A DNA stretch of 39,790 bases from Treponema sp. (GTDB taxonomy: Bacteria > Spirochaetota > Spirochaetia > Treponematales > Treponemataceae). The notes under the pieces were generated by a model. The model had not been told where the DNA came from, searched no databases, and saw only the letters and a list, made by a program, of their open reading frames with translations. The position numbers and the translations under genes were made by a program. Of the stretch, positions 22,297-30,345 are shown in pieces. How positions within the stretch are numbered: the stretch's first letter is position 1; every line of letters starts with the position of its first letter. The DNA is taken from assembly GCA_022510925.1 (NCBI GenBank), contig JAFLSO010000018.1, positions 1 to 39,790 on the forward strand, read 5' to 3'.

Positions 22297-23592
22297 ATGA
22301 AAAAAGAGAAAGTTTTTGTTATGGTGGCGCTCACGGTAATCACTGGAGCGCTTTACGCGCAGACGCCGGGTACGATAGATGAGATCAATCCGTCCAATCC
22401 TAGCGTTCCGCTCGTATCGCCTAAAAGCCAGTCCGGGCTCGTGGGCTATGTGGACGACTACATGGACGTGAATTTCTGGCAGGACGTTGAATTCGATAAA
22501 ATCTTTGCTCATCTGGGATACAACAGCAGCGAAGGCTTTAACACGGGTGTGGCCACGAATTTTAATGATGTCTATGCGGGATTTTTCTTTTGCGGGAATT
22601 TCCTGGACTTTATGAGCAGGGGCGAGACTTATAGGGCATACAGTCAGTCGCACGTTGAAAGCGCTGGTGCCAGAAGCTTACAGCTGTCTTCTCTGATTGG
22701 ATTCGGCAACGTGGGGATAAGGCCCTCGATTTTCCTTAATTCGGTTCACCCCAATTCCAATTACCATAGCTCCCATACTGAGAATGGCTATGTGGACGAA
22801 TCCTATAGTAGTGACTTTGAGGTCTATCCTGAGCTGCGCGCAGGATTCAATGCGGATGTGAGCGGTTTCGGCCTTACTCCGCACGCTTACTTCGGCGTGG
22901 ATTTTAAACTTAATAAAAGTAAAAGAAATATGCATTTGGACGAAATCACCGACAACTCCAGGACATGGATTATGCTGGGATTCGGCTCAGGGTTTGATTT
23001 TCCTGTGAGAGATGGCTCTGCGTTCGCAATGTCGCTGGATGCGGATTTTGATTTTGCCTTCGCGACCGAAAAGAATTCCTCGCTTGAACTGGAGACTGAC
23101 AGCAAGGCTGGGATTTCTTTAGGCTGGACAGGCGAGTTTTTCCCCACCGACAAAGTGAGCATAAAACTTAAAGCCTCTCTTCCCGTGGACTTCCTTTTTC
23201 TGAGCGTAACCGACTACGTGGGATTCAAAATGTCAGGTCAGTCTTCTACCAGCGCGCGCCTTAGATACCAGGCCTCACAGAAGCTTGCGCTTAAACTGGC
23301 CACAAGCATGTCGCTCCCGGACTTTGCTGTCATTACGCAAAGGTCATCCTTCTCAGACACAGAACAGTCAAAAAGATGGGCCGTGTCTTTCGGACAGAAA
23401 ACAAGCTTTGCCCTTACGTTCTATGGGGGATTCTACCTGGACATAGTGCCCAACATTACGCTTGACTGCGGCTGGAGCTTCGGAGGGAACCTGCTTAACA
23501 ATTACCTTGGCAGCATGAAAGATCTGCAGTTCTGGGGCGGCGTGAGCAAGATTTTCAGCGACATTCAGCTGGGGCTCTCCGTAAGAATATAG
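22297..23592 (+). CDS. Putative outer-membrane beta-barrel protein
   Basis: A 431-residue protein with a cleavable signal peptide (MKKEKVFVMVALTVITGALYAQ, cleavage likely after ALYA). The mature part is rich in alternating polar/hydrophobic strands with many Gly, Phe and Tyr (for example GVATNFNDVYAGFFFCGNFLDF and KTSFALTFYGGFYLDIVP) and ends in a strand IQLGLSVRI. This is the composition of a surface barrel; I cannot place it in a named family. The poly-G tract in its promoter suggests phase-variable expression, as described for treponemal outer-membrane genes such as tpr genes and tp0126. AGGAG lies 8 nt before the ATG. Confidence 0.75.
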   Translation: MKKEKVFVMVALTVITGALYAQTPGTIDEINPSNPSVPLVSPKSQSGLVGYVDDYMDVNFWQDVEFDKIFAHLGYNSSEGFNTGVATNFNDVYAGFFFCGNFLDFMSRGETYRAYSQSHVESAGARSLQLSSLIGFGNVGIRPSIFLNSVHPNSNYHSSHTENGYVDESYSSDFEVYPELRAGFNADVSGFGLTPHAYFGVDFKLNKSKRNMHLDEITDNSRTWIMLGFGSGFDFPVRDGSAFAMSLDADFDFAFATEKNSSLELETDSKAGISLGWTGEFFPTDKVSIKLKASLPVDFLFLSVTDYVGFKMSGQSSTSARLRYQASQKLALKLATSMSLPDFAVITQRSSFSDTEQSKRWAVSFGQKTSFALTFYGGFYLDIVPNITLDCGWSFGGNLLNNYLGSMKDLQFWGGVSKIFSDIQLGLSVRI

Positions 23593-23621
23593 GCTTCCTT
23601 GAGGCAGAGCGCGCCACGTGA

Positions 23622-24737
23622 TTATGCCAGGCTTTGCAGGTCCGGCTCATCGTCCCTGGCCACTCTGTCGCTGGCCTGTTTCTCCAGGTCCCGCTCCAGC
23701 ACGAACCGTATGAAGTAATCCTCCAGCGTCTGCTTGGGACCGTCTATGTGCAGGCGCTGCCTGGCGCGGGCGTTGTCGCGGCGCACGGTGTACAGCATGT
23801 AGAAGTCCCTGTAGTCCTGGTTTATGTCCGTTTTTACGCGCTCTCCCAGATACGTCTTAAGCTCGTCGCGGCCTATGGCCTTTACCTGCTGCTGCTTTAA
23901 TATCTCCCTCAGGCGCTGTATCTGCTCGTAAGAAAGCCCGAACAGAAATTCCTCCATGGCGTGGGATACGTCCGCGCTGCTCAGGCACTCCTTTATGAAC
24001 TGCGTCCACTGCGAGTCCATCTGCATGCTCACCAGAAGAAGCTCGCTGGTGCCCATCATGGTGCCGAACGCGGGCGCCAGTTTGCGGCGTGCCTGCCACA
24101 CCGACTGAAGGACCGGCGCTATGTCGCTTATGGTCTGGTCGGAGCGGTGCTCCCACAGTATTATGAGCGATGTGGCAAGCTGTCTCCTTAGCTCCATGGA
24201 GAGGCTCTCGTCTTTTATAAGATTCAGATAAACATCCTCCGCCATAAGTGTGAACATCATGGAGATGGTCTCGTCCGCGTACTCTTTCTCCTCCTGCTCG
24301 CTCATGTGCGCCGCATCCCGCGCGAGCCTTGTCATTGAATAGAACGTGTGTATCTTTGTGACCAGAAATCCTTTTCCCAGAATGGCCTTGGACGGCATGT
24401 GCAGCGTGGTGTCGCCGTCCGCCTGGTAGCTTATGATGCTCTCCACAAGCGCCTCCGGGGTCCTTACGGATGAGGTTGTGTTTGTCCGCTCCAGAAGGGA
24501 GGGGAATTTCGCTATGGCGGTCGCAAGCCTCTCCATGTCCTTAAGTCTGTTCTCAAGGCGCTCTATTCTGTCGGGGGCGTATTTTATGAGCGAGTCCTTG
24601 AGCCTGTTCACCAGATTCTGCTGATGCTGCGTAAGGACAATGATGCCGGTCTGGATTTCCTCAAAATCCTTTTCCTCTGAGTCAAAGAAAGTGTCTATGC
24701 TTACCGGCTCAAAACCAGGCTTCTCTAACGTTTCCAT
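23622..24737 (-). CDS. Conserved-looking helical protein of unknown function
   Basis: A 371-residue soluble protein with no signal peptide or membrane segment. Residues 35-80 (TQHQQNLVNRLKDSLIKY to ENRLKDMERLATAIAKF) look like a coiled coil. The rest is predicted largely helical and acidic/basic mixed, with no catalytic motif I recognise. It is convergent with the outer-membrane-type gene and divergent from the VWA gene. An extended -10 (TGCTATAAT) lies at 24779-24771 on the minus strand, with a leader of about 25-30 nt. Function unknown. Confidence 0.75.
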   Translation of the reverse strand: METLEKPGFEPVSIDTFFDSEEKDFEEIQTGIIVLTQHQQNLVNRLKDSLIKYAPDRIERLENRLKDMERLATAIAKFPSLLERTNTTSSVRTPEALVESIISYQADGDTTLHMPSKAILGKGFLVTKIHTFYSMTRLARDAAHMSEQEEKEYADETISMMFTLMAEDVYLNLIKDESLSMELRRQLATSLIILWEHRSDQTISDIAPVLQSVWQARRKLAPAFGTMMGTSELLLVSMQMDSQWTQFIKECLSSADVSHAMEEFLFGLSYEQIQRLREILKQQQVKAIGRDELKTYLGERVKTDINQDYRDFYMLYTVRRDNARARQRLHIDGPKQTLEDYFIRFVLERDLEKQASDRVARDDEPDLQSLA

Positions 24738-24836
24738 ACTTTTTGCTCTTTGTCCTGTGATATAAGGTAAATTATAGCATACATTTTGCCAAATTCATAC
24801 AGTAAAGTTTTAAAATCGGCCGATAATACGAATATG

Positions 24837-26069
24837 ATGCTGTTTTTAAAAAATAAAAGTCTCAGGGTGATTCTGGCCCTCTCCCTGCTGGGCGGAACGG
24901 CGTTTTATGCCCAGCCTGCCGCATTCCATGAGAGCGGCGGCATGATTGTGCTTTCTGAGGACCTGGTGCTGGAGCCCCATGTGCAGGCGGACGGCAAAGT
25001 TAACGGGCTGGACCTTTATGTGCGCAAAAAGGACGGGGTGCAGAGCGTGATGCTCACGGAGACCACTAAGGACCCGCTCGGAAAATATGACAATTACGCG
25101 TACAGGGCGCCTGAGTACAATCCCGTTAACGGCGACGAGATACGCTATCTGAACGGGGCGCCGCTTAAATCCGAGTACGGTAAATACAGCCTCATATCAT
25201 CCACGGTGGCGCGCCACAGGACACTGGGAGACTCTTTCCGCATATACATTCCGCCTGTAATAGAATACGGCTATCCATGGACCAGGAACGGCAGCGTAAG
25301 GATAGGCAAGGGCACTTTCATAAACATACGCACTTTCGAGAAAAAATACTGCGACTATACGGGCGCGTTCAGGGACAACCCGTTCATGTTCGATCTGGCG
25401 GAAGCTGATCCTCCTCCGCCGTCACCGCCGCTTGTGCTCACTGACGACTACAATTCCGTGGCGGCACAGGCTTTCGAGGACATAGCGCGCGACGGGAACG
25501 GTTTTCTTACGTACTCCAAGGGGCCTAAGTCCATAAGCGATGACCTTCTTCGCGCCATGGACGCCGTGAATCCTAAGGACAAAGTCGATGTGGTTTTTGC
25601 CATAGACACCACGGGAAGCATGAAGGATGACCTGGACACCATAAGAAATGAGTGGCTGCCCAAATTCACGGAGCAGCTTGAGAAATTCGGCGATGTGAGG
25701 ATGGGGCTTCTTCTTTACCGGGATTACACGGACAACTACAGCTTCAAGGGGCTGCCTGTGAAATTCTTTGACTTCACGCGCTATGTCTCGCAGCTTGGCA
25801 GATGCCTGGACACTGTTACCATACGCGGCAATGAGGGCGGAGACGTTCCTGAGGCGGTGTACGAGGCGCTTTTCGCGAGCCTTATGTATTACGACTGGCG
25901 GCCTGACGCGCAGAAAAAAATCATACTCATAGGAGACGCGGAGCCGCATCCTGTTCCGCGCGGACCTAAGAAAATCACGCGGGATTACGTTACGGCGCTG
26001 GCCAGCGAGAAAGGCGTTGTGCTGGACTGCATAATAGTCCCCGATGACAAGAGCGAGCGCTACAGATGA
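24837..26069 (+). CDS. Exported von Willebrand factor A-domain protein
   Basis: About 410 residues. The N-terminus MLFLKNKSLRVILALSLL continues into GGTAFYAQ, a signal peptide with cleavage near FYA-Q. After a beta-rich region of about 190 residues and a proline run (DPPPPSPP), a VWA domain begins at VDVVFAIDTTGSMKDDL. Its MIDAS motif DxTGS is intact, with later Thr (DTVTIRGNEGGD) and Asp (LIGDAEPH) ligands. Such domains bind protein partners through a metal ion. The start is uncertain between adjacent ATGs at 24834 and 24837: TAATAC (24824-24829) lies 4 and 7 nt before them, so a leaderless start at the second fits the window's pattern. An upstream open frame from 24786 lacks signal-peptide character. 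Confidence 0.8.
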   Translation: MLFLKNKSLRVILALSLLGGTAFYAQPAAFHESGGMIVLSEDLVLEPHVQADGKVNGLDLYVRKKDGVQSVMLTETTKDPLGKYDNYAYRAPEYNPVNGDEIRYLNGAPLKSEYGKYSLISSTVARHRTLGDSFRIYIPPVIEYGYPWTRNGSVRIGKGTFINIRTFEKKYCDYTGAFRDNPFMFDLAEADPPPPSPPLVLTDDYNSVAAQAFEDIARDGNGFLTYSKGPKSISDDLLRAMDAVNPKDKVDVVFAIDTTGSMKDDLDTIRNEWLPKFTEQLEKFGDVRMGLLLYRDYTDNYSFKGLPVKFFDFTRYVSQLGRCLDTVTIRGNEGGDVPEAVYEALFASLMYYDWRPDAQKKIILIGDAEPHPVPRGPKKITRDYVTALASEKGVVLDCIIVPDDKSERYR

Positions 26070-26099
26070 GCGGAGGATGCCCGGACCTGCGGGGCGCGC

Positions 26100-26504
26100 T
26101 CAGTGCTCGTTCCGTTTTGCCTCCGGGATTTTGTTCCAGTCCGCGCGCGTAAGCTTAAGGAACGAGGGCGGGAGCATCCCCATGGCGGCGTTGTCGTAGA
26201 TGTCCAGAATCTCCCTGTAGATGGGAACTGCCTGGGAATAGTTTTTCTGTTTCAGATAGATGTGCGCTATCTCATACCTGCCCTCTATGTAAGTGGCCAC
26301 GTTGTTTCCGTAGCGGCTGAGCAGTGTGTTGTAGCCCTGCAGCGCGTTGCTCACTCTGCCGGCGTCATATTCCGTCTGGGCAATCTGTATGATTTCCCGG
26401 TCCGTGGCCTCATAAGGAATCTCCAGTTTGGCCGAGGCGCAGCCCGCGATTAGCGCCGTGATTAAAATGGCGGGGACGGCGGCAAAAAATCTTGAATGTT
26501 TCAT
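26100..26504 (-). CDS. Small TPR-like lipoprotein
   Basis: A 134-residue protein with a lipoprotein signal (MKHSRFFAAVPAILITALIAGC, modified Cys at about residue 22). The mature part has two TPR-like helical pairs (EIIQIAQTEYDAGRVSNALQGY and GRYEIAHIYLKQKNYSQAVPIY), as in outer-membrane assembly or tol-pal associated lipoproteins. Such repeats usually mediate protein contacts; no partner is identifiable. It is convergent with the VWA gene (30 bp apart). Its promoter puts the -10 six bases before the ATG. Confidence 0.82.
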   Translation of the reverse strand: MKHSRFFAAVPAILITALIAGCASAKLEIPYEATDREIIQIAQTEYDAGRVSNALQGYNTLLSRYGNNVATYIEGRYEIAHIYLKQKNYSQAVPIYREILDIYDNAAMGMLPPSFLKLTRADWNKIPEAKRNEH

Positions 26505-26510
26505 TGTGCT

Positions 26511-26539
26511 AGTGTATCATCCTTTGAAAAATTGAACAA
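26511..26539 (-). promoter_or_regulatory. Promoter of the TPR lipoprotein gene (leaderless)
   Basis: TTGTTC (26539-26534), 17 bp, TACACT (26516-26511) on the minus strand, then six bases to the ATG at 26504. Confidence 0.68.
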
Positions 26540-26597
26540 TTACCCGCGGCGTTTGGTTACACGCGTGACGAGCGGCAGGGGCGGTATGGAGGAGAAT

Positions 26598-27668
26598 ATG
26601 CTTAAGGTTGGGATTGTAGGCGCTACGGGCTATGCGGGGGTGGAGCTTTTGCGCATATTGCTCCGTCATCCCCAGGTGGAGAGGATTTACTGCAGCTCGG
26701 TCAGCTTTGAGGGGCAGAGGATAGACTGCGTGTATCAGAATCTTTTAGGGCAGCTGGGCTCCAAATGCGGCCCGAACCTTTATACCGCGGACGAGGTTAA
26801 GGAGATGTCGGACATCCTGTTCACGGCGCTCCCGCACGGAATAGCGGAGCAGTACGCCGCATGGTGCGTGGAAAACGGCAGGAAGCTCATAGATTTGAGC
26901 GCGGATTTCAGGTACGGCACAGACGAGGAGACTTTCAGGACATGGTACAAGAAGAGCTGGGATTTTCCCGGGACGCACAAAGAGAGCGTCTACGGTCTTC
27001 CCGAGATGAACCGTGAGCATATAAAATCAGCGCGCATAATAGGAAACCCCGGCTGCTATGTGACCAGCGCCACGCTCGGGCTTCTTCCCGCGCTTAGGAA
27101 CGGTCTGGTGGATATGGCTTTCCCCATAATAGTGGACTCCAAAAGCGGCGTGACGGGAAGCGGACGGAACCCCAGCATGACGAACCAGTTCTGCGAGTGC
27201 GGTGAAAGTTTCAGCGCGTATAAGATCGGGAATCACCGCCACCAGAGCGAGATTCAGCGTAACCTTACGCAGATTTCAGGAGCGGAGCCCGGAGCGCTCA
27301 GCGTCATATTCACCCCGCATCTTCTTCCGCAGAGCAGGGGCATACTTAGCACAATATATGTGCGGCTCTCAGAGGAGGCGCGCGCTTTGAGCGAGGATGA
27401 GATACGGGCCGTTTATCATAAGGCATACGAAGATGAGCCGTTCGTCCGCGCGCTTCCTGCGGGAGTAAGCCCCACGACCCGCACTGTGCGCTACTCCAAC
27501 TACTGCGACGTGCAGGTCTACAAAGTGGCCGGCGGCTCCATGCTTGAGGTGGTGAGCGTACTGGATAACATGATAAAAGGCGCCGCAGGACAGGCGGTTC
27601 AGAACATGAACATAATGTACGGGTTCAGGGAGACGGAGGCCATAGACTTTATTCCTCCTGCGTTTTAG
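26598..27668 (+). CDS. argC: N-acetyl-gamma-glutamyl-phosphate reductase
   Basis: A 356-residue enzyme reducing N-acetylglutamyl phosphate to the semialdehyde in arginine synthesis, with NADPH. The start MLKVGIVGATGYAGVELLRILLRHP carries the nucleotide-binding loop. The catalytic cysteine is in RIIGNPGCYVTSATLG, and the second domain has SGVTGSGRNP and FTPHLLPQSRGIL with the conserved His. GGAGGA lies 4-10 nt before the ATG at 26598, so upstream in-frame starts are rejected. It stands alone without other arg genes here. Its last 20 bases overlap the 3' end of the convergent glycosidase-like gene. Confidence 0.95.
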   Translation: MLKVGIVGATGYAGVELLRILLRHPQVERIYCSSVSFEGQRIDCVYQNLLGQLGSKCGPNLYTADEVKEMSDILFTALPHGIAEQYAAWCVENGRKLIDLSADFRYGTDEETFRTWYKKSWDFPGTHKESVYGLPEMNREHIKSARIIGNPGCYVTSATLGLLPALRNGLVDMAFPIIVDSKSGVTGSGRNPSMTNQFCECGESFSAYKIGNHRHQSEIQRNLTQISGAEPGALSVIFTPHLLPQSRGILSTIYVRLSEEARALSEDEIRAVYHKAYEDEPFVRALPAGVSPTTRTVRYSNYCDVQVYKVAGGSMLEVVSVLDNMIKGAAGQAVQNMNIMYGFRETEAIDFIPPAF

Positions 27669-28494
27669 CCCGGGCCCTGAAGCCGAACGCGTTCGCCACG
27701 GTCAGTGCGCTTCCCTGCGTGAAATTCTTTGTGTACAGGCAGCCAGACGAGCCTCCGTCAAATTCCATGGCGTCCGAGCATCCCAGCGCCAGGAGAATGT
27801 CCGCGCACTGGCCGTATGAAAGTTTTTTTCCCGCAAGAATGTACAGCACGGCCCCGCCGTCCGCAGTTCCCGCCGCGGTACGGAAATCATAGCGCTCCGC
27901 GAATTTTATTTTCTGCCCCTCCGAGAGCACCTGGAAAAATCCGCCGAACGCCCACTGGAAATCCTCCGTGACATCGCTGCCCTGATGCGGGAATATCCTG
28001 GCCGTGAGCGTGCCGTCAGGATTCTCTTTTAGCGCAAGGCACGCGTATTTCTCCTGAGGCGCGGATATCTCCCTGCCATTGACTTTATGAATGCCTATGA
28101 TTTCTCTTTTCCGGCTCAGAAGCCTTCCCGCCGCAGTGCTTGTGCCCGGAATGTCGAACGGGGATGCGTTCAGCGCCGCGATGCATCCGTTTCTCCTTGC
28201 GAAGTCCCTTACTTTTATGCCATGCACGCTGCCGCCCTCAGTAGGAATGTGCACCGGATACGCGACTGTCTCCAGCGCGGGCTCCGTCAGATTTATGCGC
28301 ACCACGGAGTAGTCCGCGCCCTGATGCCTCTGCCTGTGGCGCGCATACGTTATTCCGTCAGAAAGCTCCTCCCATATAAAGCCCGCCGTCTCCTCTCCGA
28401 AAGAAATGTCAGTCCCTGCGCTCCGTGCGGAGACACAGGATACAAAAAGCGCGGATGAGAGCAGCAGAATTAATCCGGGGATAAATTTTCTCAA
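27649..28494 (-). CDS. Lipoprotein with phosphodiester glycosidase (NAGPA/DUF2233-like) domain
   Basis: A 281-residue protein starting with TTG rather than ATG, with AAGG about 10 nt upstream. The N-terminus (RKFIPGLILLLSSALFVSC) is a lipoprotein signal with the lipobox Cys at about residue 20. The mature part matches the pattern of the phosphodiester glycosidase domain: IAALNASPFD, GGAVLYILAGKKLS and the hallmark CSDAMEFDGGSSGCLY with a Gly-Gly-Ser-Ser turn near the C-terminus. In this family it removes sugar-phosphate or phosphodiester-linked sugars; the substrate here is unknown. The stop lies inside the 3' end of argC. Confidence 0.78.
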   Translation of the reverse strand: MRKFIPGLILLLSSALFVSCVSARSAGTDISFGEETAGFIWEELSDGITYARHRQRHQGADYSVVRINLTEPALETVAYPVHIPTEGGSVHGIKVRDFARRNGCIAALNASPFDIPGTSTAAGRLLSRKREIIGIHKVNGREISAPQEKYACLALKENPDGTLTARIFPHQGSDVTEDFQWAFGGFFQVLSEGQKIKFAERYDFRTAAGTADGGAVLYILAGKKLSYGQCADILLALGCSDAMEFDGGSSGCLYTKNFTQGSALTVANAFGFRARAKTQEE

Positions 28495-28539
28495 ACTGAG
28501 GGCACCTTATGGCACGGCTTTTAAAGCGCGCGCGGGCAT

Positions 28540-28568
28540 AAAAAAAGAACCTCCGCTTACGAAGGTTC
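28540..28568 (-). terminator. Intrinsic terminator of rpsU
   Basis: On the minus strand GAACCTTCG and CGGAGGTTC pair (one G-U) around TAAG, followed by seven T residues. It begins 17 bp after the rpsU stop. Confidence 0.88.
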
Positions 28569-28585
28569 CTTTGCTTTAATACGGC

Positions 28586-28798
28586 TTAGTACACTTTTGA
28601 GGTGTGACCGTTGCTGTGATTCTTTTTCAGCAGCTTGCGGGCAAGAGCCTTGTTCTTGCGGTTAAGGATAGTGGAGGGCTTCTCGTAATACTCGCGCTTT
28701 TTGTACTCGCGGATAATGCCTTCTTTCTCAACCATTCTCTTGAAGCGCTTTATAGCCTTCTCAAGGTTCTCGTTGTCGTCAACGATGATTGTCGCCAT
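28586..28798 (-). CDS. rpsU: 30S ribosomal protein bS21
   Basis: A 70-residue basic protein beginning [21 protein letters not shown] and ending in a Lys/Arg/His-rich tail. Length and pattern ([26 protein letters not shown]) match bS21, a small-subunit protein needed early in initiation on leadered mRNAs. It has its own promoter and terminator and is thus a single-gene unit. A purine-rich AGGTGGTGA sits ahead of the ATG. Confidence 0.96.
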   Translation of the reverse strand: MATIIVDDNENLEKAIKRFKRMVEKEGIIREYKKREYYEKPSTILNRKNKALARKLLKKNHSNGHTSKVY

Positions 28799-28844
28799 TG
28801 TGCTTGCTCACCACCTTTGCCCGCGATGTTTCACAGGGTAAGTC

Positions 28845-28873
28845 ATTATGCACTAAATAACGCTTTGTGTCTA
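28845..28873 (-). promoter_or_regulatory. rpsU promoter
   Basis: TAGACA (28873-28868), 17 bp, CATAAT (28850-28845) with TG one base upstream (extended -10), on the minus strand. It is divergent from the promoter of the gene at 28915. Confidence 0.68.
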
Positions 28874-28879
28874 GTAGGG

Positions 28880-28908
28880 TGGACGCGGCGGCCGTAAAGT
28901 TCTAAACT
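28880..28908 (+). promoter_or_regulatory. Promoter of the PhnP-like gene (leaderless)
   Basis: TGGACG (28880-28885), 17 bp, TAAACT (28903-28908), six bases, then ATG at 28915. No Shine-Dalgarno is present. Confidence 0.6.
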
Positions 28909-28914
28909 GTACGC

Positions 28915-29841
28915 ATGAGAATGATTCTGCTTGGAACTGGAACCAGCTACGGGATTCCCGTGGTGGGATGCGGCTGCGGGGTATGCTCCTCCACGGACCC
29001 GCATGACAACCGTAACAGGTGCTCCGCCTATGTGTCCGACAGGAAGGGCGAGTTTTTTGCTGTGGTGGACACAGGCCCTGAGTTCCGCATACAGGCCATA
29101 AAATACGGAGTCAGGAAAGTGGACGCCGTTTTCATAACCCACAGCCACGCGGATCATCTTAACGGGCTTGACGACCTGCGCATTTTCAGCCACACGAAAT
29201 TCGTGGACCCGTCCAAGTCCCCCGACAAAATCCATGAGACTAAAGGCGACGGGCTTCCCATCTACACGAACGCCCGCACCATAAGAGACATAAAGAACAG
29301 GTTCGACTACATCTTCATGCCGGTGAAGGAGGGCGGGGGAAAACCCAAGCTCTCACTGGTGGACTGCGAGACGCTTGCTGAGGGAGAGACGCTTTCGGTG
29401 GGGACGGTAAGCGCCATGCACGTTCCCATAATGCACGGCTCCTATAAGGCCGCGGGCTGGGTTTTCGGGGAGACTGGCGGTGACGGGCGCTTCCACAAGA
29501 TAGCGTATCTTACCGACACTAATTTCATTCCTGACAAGTCCGTGGATTTGGTTCTGGGATTCGGCGGCGGGGATTCCGTCCTTGACCATCTGGTTATAGA
29601 CGGGCTCAGGAAGGAGATTCACTCCACGCATTTTTCTTTTGAGCAGGCGCTTGGGGCAGCGGAGAGGTTCTCCGCCAGGAATACATGGCTCACCCACATA
29701 GACCACAACATGGGCCACGAGGCGATATGCTCCTACGTGATGGAGCTGGTGGACAAGAAATTTCCCGTTCTGAGGGAAATCTCACGGAAAGGCGGCACGG
29801 TCTCTCCCGCGTATGACGGGCTTGAGCTCCTTGCGCAATGA
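28915..29841 (+). CDS. Metallo-beta-lactamase-fold hydrolase, PhnP-like
   Basis: A 308-residue protein. It begins RMILLGTGTSYGIPVVGCGCGVCSS, where the Gly-Thr-Ser-x-Gly-x-Pro turn and the Cys cluster match PhnP-type phosphodiesterases, which bind an extra zinc. The core metal motif is ITHSHADHLNGLDDLR (about residues 72-87), with a later His in TWLTHIDHNMGHE and Asp in AYLTDTNFIP. PhnP itself cleaves cyclic phosphoribose in phosphonate breakdown, but no phn genes are here, so the substrate is open. Related proteins are common in treponemes as stand-alone genes. It starts from a leaderless-type promoter divergent from rpsU. Confidence 0.87.
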   Translation: MRMILLGTGTSYGIPVVGCGCGVCSSTDPHDNRNRCSAYVSDRKGEFFAVVDTGPEFRIQAIKYGVRKVDAVFITHSHADHLNGLDDLRIFSHTKFVDPSKSPDKIHETKGDGLPIYTNARTIRDIKNRFDYIFMPVKEGGGKPKLSLVDCETLAEGETLSVGTVSAMHVPIMHGSYKAAGWVFGETGGDGRFHKIAYLTDTNFIPDKSVDLVLGFGGGDSVLDHLVIDGLRKEIHSTHFSFEQALGAAERFSARNTWLTHIDHNMGHEAICSYVMELVDKKFPVLREISRKGGTVSPAYDGLELLAQ

Positions 29842-29915
29842 CGTTGCTCCGGGGATGCGGCAAAGTCCGGGGCGGATGGCTTTTTTATGTACGATTATAA
29901 TTCGGGTGTAAAGAT

Positions 29916-29942
29916 AAAAAAAACGCCCCTTTAAGAGGCGTT
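29916..29942 (-). terminator. Intrinsic terminator of rpmB
   Basis: On the minus strand AACGCCTC and GGGGCGTT form a strong stem followed by eight T residues (29923-29916), starting 15 bp after the rpmB stop. Confidence 0.88.
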
Positions 29943-29956
29943 CTTAGCGGCAGGAT

Positions 29957-30199
29957 TTATTTTGCCTGCTCTGCCGGTTTCGGAACCCTTACTTTTTTCT
30001 GGATGAAGGAATAAGAGTCCTTGTTGGTGATGGAGCGCAGGCACTGCGCGCATACTTTCACCGTCTGTGTGGTTCCGTCCACAACGACCTGCATCTTATG
30101 GATATTAGGCTTCCATGTGCGGCGGGTGTGGTTGTATGATTTGCTTACCCTGTTACCGGTCGAAGTGTGCTTTCCGCAAATATCGCATGATCTTGACAT
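29957..30199 (-). CDS. rpmB: 50S ribosomal protein bL28, zinc-ribbon form
   Basis: An 80-residue protein beginning MSRSCDICGKHTSTGNRVSKSYNHTRRTWKPNI. Two CxxC pairs (CDIC near the start and CAQC near residue 53) make the zinc-binding (C+) version of L28. Its own promoter and terminator make it a single-gene unit, unlike the common rpmB-rpmG pair. AAGGTAGG precedes the ATG. Confidence 0.96.
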   Translation of the reverse strand: MSRSCDICGKHTSTGNRVSKSYNHTRRTWKPNIHKMQVVVDGTTQTVKVCAQCLRSITNKDSYSFIQKKVRVPKPAEQAK

Positions 30200-30237
30200 T
30201 TTCTTACCTACCTTAAAATACTGAACGTAGTTTTAAT

Positions 30238-30266
30238 ATAATACAGAATTGAGCGAATCATGTCAA
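30238..30266 (-). promoter_or_regulatory. rpmB promoter
   Basis: TTGACA (30266-30261), 17 bp, TATTAT (30243-30238) on the minus strand, a strong consensus promoter with a leader of about 30 nt. Confidence 0.8.
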
Positions 30267-30345
30267 TTCTGGACACCGCATTTTAGCGCAAATCGCGCTC
30301 CTTTTCAATATTCCGCTTTACGCCGGCACCGGCATGATGACGCGC

